Source of the DNA: JAYFRE01 sp034926235
Lineage (GTDB): Bacteria; Pseudomonadota; Alphaproteobacteria; Rhodospirillales; Magnetospirillaceae
DNA length: 5,049 nt
NCBI GenBank assembly: GCA_034926235.1
Contig: JAYFRE010000039.1
Span: 1-5,049, forward strand
Reading direction: 5' to 3'
Under the pieces are notes generated by a model. It made no database searches. It worked only from the letters and a program-made list of their open reading frames with translations, and was not told the DNA's origin. A program made the translations under genes and the position numbers. Shown piece after piece: positions 1-5,049 of this stretch; the stretch's first letter is position 1, and each line of letters begins with the position of its first letter.

Positions 1-562
1 TTTCGGTGGCGGGCATCTGACCTGCAAAGGACAGCGGCGTTCCGCTCAGCACATCCTGGCTTTCCAGCCGTTCGATCAGCAGCGCATTGTCCAGCGCGCC
101 GGCGGCAAGGGCTGCGATCAGGCGCAATTCGTCATCGCTGAAATCATCGAATTGGCGGGGATTCAATCCGTCCAGCGTCAAAGCGCCGATCAGCTCCGCC
201 CCGGCGAAAAGCGGCAGCCCGACGCAGGCGTGAACCTTGAGGGTTTCATGATCGGGAATCAGGCCGTCATAGGGATCCGGCAGCCCGCTATCGGCTGGAA
301 AACGTACGACGTCGCCGGCGCGGGCAATTGCCTCTAGACGCGGATGAGCCTCCAGCGCGAAACGCCGTCCCAGCACATCCGGGGACAAACCATCGGTGGC
401 AAGCGGGCGGAATTGGCGTTGTTCATAACGCAACAGGGCCGAGGCGTCGCAGCGCAACACGCGGCGCAGCGCCGTCACCAGACGCTGGAACCGGTCCCCG
501 CGGCTGACGCCGCTTTGCAGTTCGATGGCGATGCTGGCAAGCAGATCGACCGATAGCGCCAT
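1..562 (-). CDS. norR: NorR, NO-responsive sigma-54 activator (5' part; GAF domain)
   Basis: Only the first 187 codons are in the window; the AAA+ and helix-turn-helix domains lie beyond the left edge. The protein begins MALSVDLLASIAIELQ and follows E. coli NorR, as I remember it, almost residue for residue without gaps. The visible part is the N-terminal GAF domain, which in E. coli holds a mononuclear non-haem iron that binds NO and relieves repression of the ATPase. Residues implicated in iron binding or signalling in E. coli sit at the same numbers here: R75, R81, D96, D99, H111, C113 and D131. In-frame ATGs exist at 577 and 583, but the start at 562 has a good AAGGA ribosome site, matches the E. 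coli N-terminus, and leaves the NorR site at 579-589 outside the gene. It is transcribed divergently from norV, its expected target. The identity is secure for the visible part; an intact C-terminus is assumed. Confidence 0.95.
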   Translation of the reverse strand, partial: MALSVDLLASIAIELQSGVSRGDRFQRLVTALRRVLRCDASALLRYEQRQFRPLATDGLSPDVLGRRFALEAHPRLEAIARAGDVVRFPADSGLPDPYDGLIPDHETLKVHACVGLPLFAGAELIGALTLDGLNPRQFDDFSDDELRLIAALAAGALDNALLIERLESQDVLSGTPLSFAGQMPATE

Positions 563-568
563 CTTGTT

Positions 569-573
569 TCCTT
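569..573 (-). promoter_or_regulatory. norR ribosome binding site
   Basis: On the minus strand AAGGA lies six bases before the ATG at 562. It supports this start over the in-frame ATGs at 577 and 583, whose upstream sequence shows no comparable purine-rich site. Confidence 0.7.
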
Positions 574-578
574 GCATG

Positions 579-589
579 GTCATTTAGAC
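579..589 (+). promoter_or_regulatory. NorR binding site 1 (GT-N7-AC)
   Basis: The sequence GTCATTTAGAC fits the GT-N7-AC core known for NorR sites in E. coli. It is the copy nearest norR and lies in the probable norR leader. With the two sites at 600 and 624 it forms an array of three, the same number as in the E. coli norR-norV intergenic region. Confidence 0.8.
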
Positions 590-599
590 AGGGGTCAAT

Positions 600-610
600 G
601 TCATATCGAC
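600..610 (+). promoter_or_regulatory. NorR binding site 2 (GT-N7-AC)
   Basis: The sequence GTCATATCGAC fits GT-N7-AC and shares GTCAT-N3-GAC with site 1. It starts 21 bases after site 1, two helical turns, so the two would lie on the same face of the DNA. Confidence 0.8.
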
Positions 611-617
611 CATAAAA

Positions 618-646
618 GAAATAGTCTGTATGACACTAATTGCCAA
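618..646 (-). promoter_or_regulatory. norR: Candidate norR sigma-70 promoter
   Basis: On the minus strand TTGGCA (641-646) and TATTTC (618-623) are separated by 17 bases. The -35 is close to consensus, but the -10 is poor. Transcription would begin near position 611, and NorR site 3 would sit in the spacer, which agrees with the autorepression known for E. coli NorR. This is a weak motif call based largely on position. Confidence 0.3.
624..634 (+). promoter_or_regulatory. NorR binding site 3 (GT-N7-AC, reverse orientation)
   Basis: The sequence GTCTGTATGAC fits GT-N7-AC. Its reverse complement, GTCATACAGAC, matches the GTCAT-N3-GAC pattern of sites 1 and 2, so this copy is inverted relative to them. 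It starts 24 bases after site 2 and ends 55 bases before the -24 GG of the norV promoter. It also falls between the candidate -35 and -10 of norR, where bound NorR could limit its own expression. Confidence 0.8.
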
Positions 647-680
647 GAGCCTAAAATAAAAACCTTTATATTTCAGATAG
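647..680. other. AT-rich spacer between NorR sites and norV promoter
   Basis: This stretch is rich in A and T runs and stands out from the GC-rich coding DNA around it. It lies where DNA must bend or loop to bring NorR to the sigma-54 polymerase. I looked for an IHF consensus and found only imperfect matches, so intrinsic flexibility is as likely as a bound bending protein. Confidence 0.4.
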
Positions 681-688
681 ATGGTTGA

Positions 689-704
689 TGGCACGCTTCT
701 TGAT
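689..704 (+). promoter_or_regulatory. norV: Sigma-54 (RpoN) promoter of norV
   Basis: TGGCACG, four bases, then TTGAT closely matches the sigma-54 consensus TGGCACG-N4-TTGC. The -24 GG (690-691) and the -12 G (702) are separated by the required ten bases. The one departure is A instead of C after the -12 G. Transcription should start near 714, leaving a leader of roughly 37 bases before the norV ATG at 751. Three NorR sites upstream make this the expected NorR-dependent promoter. Confidence 0.88.
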
Positions 705-741
705 ATTCCTCAAGGGTAAGCATCGTTCAAACGCAACCATC

Positions 742-745
742 GAGG
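742..745 (+). promoter_or_regulatory. norV ribosome binding site
   Basis: GAGG lies five bases before the ATG at 751. It fixes the norV start, because the longer reading frame opens at TTG 685 and ATG 688, both upstream of the predicted transcription start. Confidence 0.7.
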
Positions 746-750
746 CAGAT

Positions 751-1977
751 ATGGCCATCCACGTCAAAGGTAACATCCACTGGGTCGGACAGCGCGACTG
801 GGAAGTGCGCGATTTCCATGGCACCGAATACAAGACCACCAAGGGCAGCAGCTATAACAGCTATCTGATCCGGGAGGAAAAGACCGTCCTGATCGATACG
901 GTGGATTATAAATTCAGCGGCGATTTCGTGCGCAATCTAAGCGCCGAGATCGATCTGGAAACGATCGACGCCATCATCATCAACCATGCGGAAGAAGACC
1001 ATGCCGGGGCCTTGTCCGAACTGATGGCCCGGATTCCCGGCACGCCGATCTACTGCACCGCCAATGGTGTGGATTCCATCAATGGCCATCACCACCATCC
1101 CGAATGGGATTTCCATGTGGTCAAGACCGGCGACGTGCTGGATATCGGCAACGGCAAGCAGCTTGTCTTCATCGAGACGCCGATGCTGCATTGGCCGGAC
1201 AGCATGATGACCTATCTGAGCGGCGACGCGGTGCTGTTCAGCAATGACGCTTTCGGCCAGCATTATTGTGACGAGCATCTGTTCAATGACGAAGTCGATC
1301 AGGCGGAACTGTTCGAGCAGTGCCAGCGCTATTACGCCAATATCCTGACTCCGTTCAGCCGCCGGGTGACGCGGAAAATCGACGAAATCCTGGGGTTCAA
1401 CCTGCCGCTCGAGATGATCGCCACCTCGCATGGCGTGGTCTGGCGCGACAATCCGGCGCAGATCGTGGCGCTTTATGCAAAATGGGCGGCGGATTACCAG
1501 GAAGACCGCATCACCATCTTTTACGACACCATGTCCAACAACACCCGGATGATGGCCGACGCCATCGCCCAGGGCATCAATGAGGTGGACCCGCGCGTGG
1601 CGGTGAAGATTTTCAATGTCTCGCGTCACGACAAGAACGAGATTTTGACCAATGTGTTCCGGTCCAAGGGCGTCCTGGTCGGGTCTTCCTCGATGAACAA
1701 TGTGATGATGCCCAAGGTGGCGGGGATGCTGGAGGAACTGACCGGGCTCAGATTCCGCAACAAGAAAGCGTCCGCCTTCGGCAGCTATGGTTGGGCCGGC
1801 GGCGCGGTGGACCGTATCCAGACCCGCCTGATGGATGCGGGTTTTGAAACCGGCCTTGCGCTGAAGATCAAATGGCGACCGGATACGGATGCGTTGGAAG
1901 TCTGCCGCGACCATGGCCGCGACATCGCCCGGCAGTGGGCTTTGCCCGCGCAGACGGATCTGGAAGCCGCCGCCTGA
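751..1977 (+). CDS. norV: Flavodiiron nitric oxide reductase NorV lacking the rubredoxin domain
   Basis: This cytoplasmic enzyme reduces NO to N2O under low oxygen. The 408-residue product follows E. coli NorV closely from MAIHVKGNIHWVGQRDWE onward. Residues 1 to about 250 form the metallo-beta-lactamase-like diiron domain. All expected ligands are present: H79, E81, D83 and H84 (motif HAEEDH), H147, D166 and H227. Residues from about 254 form the flavodoxin domain that binds FMN, with the phosphate loop near YDTMSNNT (258-265) and FMN-contacting loops near GSSSMNN (311-317) and SYGWAGG (345-351). E. coli NorV has about 479 residues, the last part being a rubredoxin with two CxxC pairs. Here the protein ends after RQWALPAQTDLEAAA, at the start of the linker, and no rubredoxin or norW follows. 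The start at 751 is chosen on homology, its ribosome site and the sigma-54 promoter. The truncated form resembles the two-domain class A flavodiiron proteins, which take electrons from a separate rubredoxin. Confidence 0.95.
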   Translation: MAIHVKGNIHWVGQRDWEVRDFHGTEYKTTKGSSYNSYLIREEKTVLIDTVDYKFSGDFVRNLSAEIDLETIDAIIINHAEEDHAGALSELMARIPGTPIYCTANGVDSINGHHHHPEWDFHVVKTGDVLDIGNGKQLVFIETPMLHWPDSMMTYLSGDAVLFSNDAFGQHYCDEHLFNDEVDQAELFEQCQRYYANILTPFSRRVTRKIDEILGFNLPLEMIATSHGVVWRDNPAQIVALYAKWAADYQEDRITIFYDTMSNNTRMMADAIAQGINEVDPRVAVKIFNVSRHDKNEILTNVFRSKGVLVGSSSMNNVMMPKVAGMLEELTGLRFRNKKASAFGSYGWAGGAVDRIQTRLMDAGFETGLALKIKWRPDTDALEVCRDHGRDIARQWALPAQTDLEAAA

Positions 1978-1978
1978 A

Positions 1979-1999
1979 CCGGGTGCGGTTTCCCGCCGG
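1979..1999. terminator. Weak hairpin between convergent genes
   Basis: A GCGG/CCGC stem with a TTTC loop is extended by CCG/CGG across a three-base bulge. It begins two bases after the norV stop and lies in the 40-bp gap before the end of the convergent flavoprotein gene. No T-run follows on the + strand, so if it ends transcription it is not a classical intrinsic terminator. Confidence 0.25.
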
Positions 2000-2017
2000 G
2001 AGTGAAAGGAAAAAGCG

Positions 2018-3274
2018 TCAGGCGTGGGGTGAAGGACGCTGAGGCCGTTCCCGGCGCAGCCACGCCTGAACCCCGCGCGCCGCCGCCACCCCGGAGGCAA
2101 AGGCGCCTTGCAGCAGATAGCCGCCGGTCGGCGCTTCCCAATTCAGCATTTCCCCGGCGGCGAACAGGCCGGGGAGACGCTTGAGCATGAAACCTTCATC
2201 CAGTTCGGCCAGATCGATACCGCCCGCGCTGGAAATGGCGCGTTCCAGGGAAAAGGGCGCAACAAGCGTGAGCGGAACCGCCTGGATGAGGTCGGCCAGT
2301 TTGTCCGGGCTCTCGGGCAGGGCTAGCCCCACGGCCTCGCGCATCAGATTGATGGCGATTGGTGACAATCCTAAGGTCCGGCGCAAAAAATCGCTGTGGG
2401 AGCGTGCGCCGCGCGGTTTGTTCAGTTTCAGCCGGAGATCGGCGGGCGTCCTATGCGGGCAAAGATTGACCCGAAGCACCGCATGTCCCTGGCTTTCTAT
2501 GCTGTCGCGCAAGGAGGAGGCCAAGGCATAGATGGCCCCGCCCTCGACGCCATGGGCGGTTACCATGATTTCGCCCTGAACCGTCCGACCGCCGAAGCTC
2601 AAGGCCAGATTCTTGAGGGGCTGACCCTCGAATCTCTGCCGAAAGACATCGCTCCACCGGATTTCGAAACCGCAATTGGCGGGGCGGAAGGGGGATAGGG
2701 CGACACCCCGCCCGGACAGACTATCGACCCAGGCCCCGTCCGATCCCAGCCGGGGCCAACTGGCGCCGCCCAGGGCCAGAAGGGTAGCCTTTGGGGCGGC
2801 TTTTTCCTCGGTTCCGTCATGGCGGCGAAAGAGCAACAGGCCTTGTTCATCCCATCCCAGCCAGCGGGTCCGGAAGCGGAATTGAACCCCCTGTTCTTGC
2901 AGGCGGACCAGCCAGGCGCGCAGCAAGGGGGTGGATTTCATCGCCACGGGGAAAACCCGTCCGCTGGAGCCGACGAAGGTCGGCTGATCCAGCCCGGCGG
3001 CCCAGTTTCTTAGGGCCTCTGGCGGAAAAGCGCGGATGGCTGGGGAAAGAAAATCCCGCGCGGTCCCATAACGGTCGAGGAAGGTGTCGAGCGGCTCCGA
3101 ATGGGTGAGGTTCAAGCCGCCCCGCCCGGCCATCAGGAATTTACGGCCCGGCGTGGACAAACGGTCATAAACGGTCACGGAGAAACCGGCGCGGCTGAGT
3201 TCTTCGGCCGCGATCAGTCCCGTCGGTCCGCCGCCGATGATGGCGACGGCTGGAAAATCTGTCGGATCGTTCAT
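2018..3274 (-). CDS. FAD-dependent flavoprotein, HI0933/BaiN superfamily (PP_4765-like)
   Basis: The 418-residue protein has an N-terminal Rossmann fold binding the ADP part of FAD: GGGPTG at 14-19 (G14-x-G16-x-x-G19) and an acidic residue, D37, at the end of the second strand. The family hallmark follows at 43-56 (GRKFLMAGRGGLNL), where other HI0933 proteins have an SGGGRCN-type loop. LALGGASWP (167-174) and the C-terminal GLFAAGEMLNWEAPTGGY (369-386) complete the FAD site. The pattern fits the uncharacterised TIGR03862/PP_4765-type flavoproteins; substrate and reaction are unknown. The ATG at 3274 is the only start, because an in-frame TGA lies upstream with no other start codon between. 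Its ribosome site is poor, only a GGGG close to the start. It lies 62 bases downstream of the ABC exporter gene on the same strand, so translation may depend on a shared transcript. No membrane segment or signal peptide is evident. Confidence 0.85.
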   Translation of the reverse strand: MNDPTDFPAVAIIGGGPTGLIAAEELSRAGFSVTVYDRLSTPGRKFLMAGRGGLNLTHSEPLDTFLDRYGTARDFLSPAIRAFPPEALRNWAAGLDQPTFVGSSGRVFPVAMKSTPLLRAWLVRLQEQGVQFRFRTRWLGWDEQGLLLFRRHDGTEEKAAPKATLLALGGASWPRLGSDGAWVDSLSGRGVALSPFRPANCGFEIRWSDVFRQRFEGQPLKNLALSFGGRTVQGEIMVTAHGVEGGAIYALASSLRDSIESQGHAVLRVNLCPHRTPADLRLKLNKPRGARSHSDFLRRTLGLSPIAINLMREAVGLALPESPDKLADLIQAVPLTLVAPFSLERAISSAGGIDLAELDEGFMLKRLPGLFAAGEMLNWEAPTGGYLLQGAFASGVAAARGVQAWLRRERPQRPSPHA

Positions 3275-3303
3275 GGCCCCGTTATCGCCACCGTCCGTTC
3301 AAA

Positions 3304-3332
3304 GGACAAGTCCGATGTCGCTAGGCTTGTCC
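3304..3332 (-). terminator. Intercistronic hairpin after the ABC exporter gene
   Basis: A perfect 7-bp inverted repeat, GGACAAG/CTTGTCC, begins four bases after the ABC gene stop. Two more inner GC pairs form beyond a one-base bulge, leaving a ten-base loop. On the transcribed strand it is followed by only TTT and then GA, so it looks like a weak terminator, attenuator or RNA-stabilising hairpin. It sits 29 bases before the flavoprotein ATG. Confidence 0.45.
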
Positions 3333-3336
3333 ATGG

Positions 3337-5049
3337 TCAAACCTCTTCCTCGGCCACGTCGTCGCCCAGGAATCCGCCCGACTGACGGCTCCACAGATCG
3401 GCATAGATGCCGCCGGCGGCGATCAATTCGGCATGGGTGCCGGTTTCGACGATGCGTCCCTTATCCAGCACGATAAGCCGGTCCATCTCGGTCAGCGTCG
3501 AGAGGCGATGCGCGATGGCGATCACCGTCTTGCCGTCCATCAGGGCGAAGAGATTTTCCTGGATCGCGGCTTCCACCTCGGAATCGAGGGCGGAGGTCGC
3601 CTCGTCGAGCACCAGGATCGGCGCGTCCTTCAGGAACACCCGGGCGATGGCGATCCGTTGGCGTTGCCCGCCCGAAAGCTTGACGCCGCGTTCGCCGACA
3701 TGGGCGTCAAGTCCGCGCCGGCCTTGCTGGTCGGAAAGATGGGCGATGAAATCCCAGGCGTTGGCCGCCTTGGCCGCCGCGATGACCGCCTCGTCATCCT
3801 CCTCTGGCCGGCCATAGGCGATGTTGTCGCGGATCGAGCGGTGGAGAAGCGAGGTGTCCTGGGTCACCACGCCGATCAGCGCGCGCAGGCTGCTTTGGGT
3901 TACCGTGGCGATATCCTGGCCGTCGATGGTGATCCGCCCGCTTTCCAGATCGTAAAAGCGCAGCAGCAGGTTCATCAGCGTGGTCTTTCCCGCACCCGAA
4001 CGGCCGACGATGCCGACCTTTTCACCCGGCGCGATCTCAAGGGTGAGATCCTCGATGATCCCTTCTTTGCCGCTATAGCGGAAACAGACATCCTCGAATC
4101 GGATGCGCCCGCTTTGCGCGACCAGACGGTCGGCTCCGGGACGATCGGTGATGTCGAGGGGCTTTTTGAGCATCGACAGGCCGTCATAGACGGTGCCGAT
4201 ATTCTCGAAGAGCGCCGAGACCTCCCACATCACCCATTGCGACATGCCGTTGATGCGCATGGCGAGCCCGATGGCGATGGCGATCGCGCCGATCGAAATG
4301 TCGCTTTCAAGCCAGAACCAGATGGAAAGGCCTCCCACCGCGAACAGCGCCAGGCAGTTGTAGAAATAGACGATGGCCTGGAACAGCGTGATCAGGCGCA
4401 TCTGCCTGTGAACTGTCCCAAGGAAAAGGTCCATGGCGTCGCGGGCGTAACGCTCTTCGCGGCTGGTATGGGAGAACAGCTTGACGGTGGCGATATTGGC
4501 GTAGCTGTCGACGATGCGCCCGGTCATGGCCGAGCGCGCGTCGGCCTGTTCGGAGGAGACCCGGCGCAGACGCGGCACGAAATAGGCGACGGTCGAGCCA
4601 TAGATGATGATCCAGGCCACCAGCGGCGCGGCGAGCCGGGGATCGGCCGCGGCGACGACCGCCACCATCGAGACGAAATAGGTGACGACATAGACGAAGA
4701 CGTCGAGCATCTTCATCACCGTTTCGCGGATGGCGAGCGAGGTCTGCATCACCTTGGTCGAAACCCGTCCGGCGACTTCGTTGGCGAAAAAGGTCATCGA
4801 ATGGCGCAGCAGGAAGCGGTGCATCTGCCAGCGCGCGATCATCGGGAAATTTCCCATCAAGACCTGATGCATGATCAGCGCGTTGAGACCGGCTACCAGC
4901 GGCAGGGCGATCAGGATGACGAACGCCATGCCCAAAAGCTTTCCCCCTTCGGTGGAGAGGAAGCTGGCGCGGTCGGCATGGCCCAGCCAATCGACGATAT
5001 CGCCGAGGAAGCGGAAGAGCGCCACCTCGCCGACGGCGATCAGCGTGGA
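3337..5049 (-). CDS. ABC exporter, fused membrane and ATPase domains (5' end missing)
   Basis: The reading frame stays open to the right edge, so 570 residues are visible and roughly 30-60 N-terminal ones, probably with the first membrane helix, are missing. The GTG at 5025 is inside the gene, not its start. Numbering from the edge, hydrophobic segments lie near 39-62, 116-135, 139-158, 222-244 and 252-266, making a type-1 exporter membrane domain. The ATPase domain follows with all motifs intact: Walker A GRSGAGKTT (349-357), Q-loop Q397, signature LSGGQ (458-462), Walker B ILVLDE with catalytic E483, D-loop SALD, and switch histidine H514 in AHRLS. It should work as a homodimer, or a heterodimer with an unseen partner, exporting a lipid, drug or peptide across the inner membrane. 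The sequence does not reveal the substrate. It precedes the flavoprotein gene on the same strand. The family call is secure; a specific name such as MsbA or MdlB is not justified. Confidence 0.93.
   Translation of the reverse strand, partial: STLIAVGEVALFRFLGDIVDWLGHADRASFLSTEGGKLLGMAFVILIALPLVAGLNALIMHQVLMGNFPMIARWQMHRFLLRHSMTFFANEVAGRVSTKVMQTSLAIRETVMKMLDVFVYVVTYFVSMVAVVAAADPRLAAPLVAWIIIYGSTVAYFVPRLRRVSSEQADARSAMTGRIVDSYANIATVKLFSHTSREERYARDAMDLFLGTVHRQMRLITLFQAIVYFYNCLALFAVGGLSIWFWLESDISIGAIAIAIGLAMRINGMSQWVMWEVSALFENIGTVYDGLSMLKKPLDITDRPGADRLVAQSGRIRFEDVCFRYSGKEGIIEDLTLEIAPGEKVGIVGRSGAGKTTLMNLLLRFYDLESGRITIDGQDIATVTQSSLRALIGVVTQDTSLLHRSIRDNIAYGRPEEDDEAVIAAAKAANAWDFIAHLSDQQGRRGLDAHVGERGVKLSGGQRQRIAIARVFLKDAPILVLDEATSALDSEVEAAIQENLFALMDGKTVIAIAHRLSTLTEMDRLIVLDKGRIVETGTHAELIAAGGIYADLWSRQSGGFLGDDVAEEEV

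Noticed and set aside
678..690. A possible IHF site (reverse of WATCAA-N4-TTR) near the norV promoter.
   Set aside because: The TTGAT half is present, but the other half and the flanking base do not match, and it would overlap the -24 element instead of lying between enhancer and promoter.
685..750. A 22-residue N-terminal extension of NorV starting at TTG 685 or ATG 688.
   Set aside because: It overlaps the sigma-54 promoter and lies upstream of the predicted transcription start. The E. coli protein begins at the position of ATG 751, which has its own ribosome site.
1087..1098. Four consecutive histidines in NorV (residues 113-116), resembling an artificial tag or extra metal site.
   Set aside because: The same HHHH run occurs in the enterobacterial NorV sequence as I recall it, so it is a native family feature.
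1978..2017. A remnant of rubredoxin coding sequence after the norV stop.
   Set aside because: The gap is only 40 bases and shows no CxxC coding pattern in any frame.
937..2100. A 387-codon open frame on the minus strand opposite norV.
   Set aside because: Its translation is rich in H, R, D and G with no recognisable domain, and it is fully explained as the antisense shadow of a GC-rich conserved gene.
4307..4990. A 227-codon minus-strand open frame within the ABC exporter gene.
   Set aside because: It is an out-of-frame reading of the exporter, Arg/Pro/Ala-rich, with no motif.

Overview
The window is about 5 kb of GC-rich, gene-dense bacterial DNA. It most likely comes from a proteobacterium; the GC-rich codon use and the style of the flavoprotein and ABC exporter suggest an alphaproteobacterium, possibly a Rhodospirillum/Magnetospirillum relative. 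The taxonomic call is an inference. No mobile elements, RNA genes or CRISPR repeats were seen.

Left part (1-1977): a nitric-oxide detoxification locus arranged like norR-norVW of Escherichia coli. The 5' part of norR (NO-sensing GAF domain of a sigma-54 enhancer-binding protein) runs leftwards off the window. norV (flavodiiron NO reductase) runs rightwards. The 188-bp space between their starts carries three 11-bp sites of the form GT-N7-AC (all GTCAT-N3-GAC in one orientation or the other), an AT-rich spacer, and a good sigma-54 -24/-12 promoter pointing at norV. The expected logic is that NO binds the iron of the NorR GAF domain, NorR bound at the three sites activates sigma-54 polymerase, and norV is made.

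The oddity is norV itself. It is very like enterobacterial NorV through the diiron and flavodoxin domains, but stops at 408 residues, exactly where the linker to the C-terminal rubredoxin domain would begin. No norW (rubredoxin reductase) follows. A convergent gene ends only 40 bp downstream, so the electron donor must be encoded elsewhere.

Right part (2018-5049): two leftward genes, probably co-transcribed. Upstream is an ABC exporter half-transporter (membrane domain fused to ATPase) whose N-terminus lies beyond the right edge. Downstream is an FAD-dependent flavoprotein of the HI0933/BaiN superfamily, probably the PP_4765-type subfamily. A clear hairpin lies in their 62-bp gap. Neither gene has an obvious link to NO metabolism.
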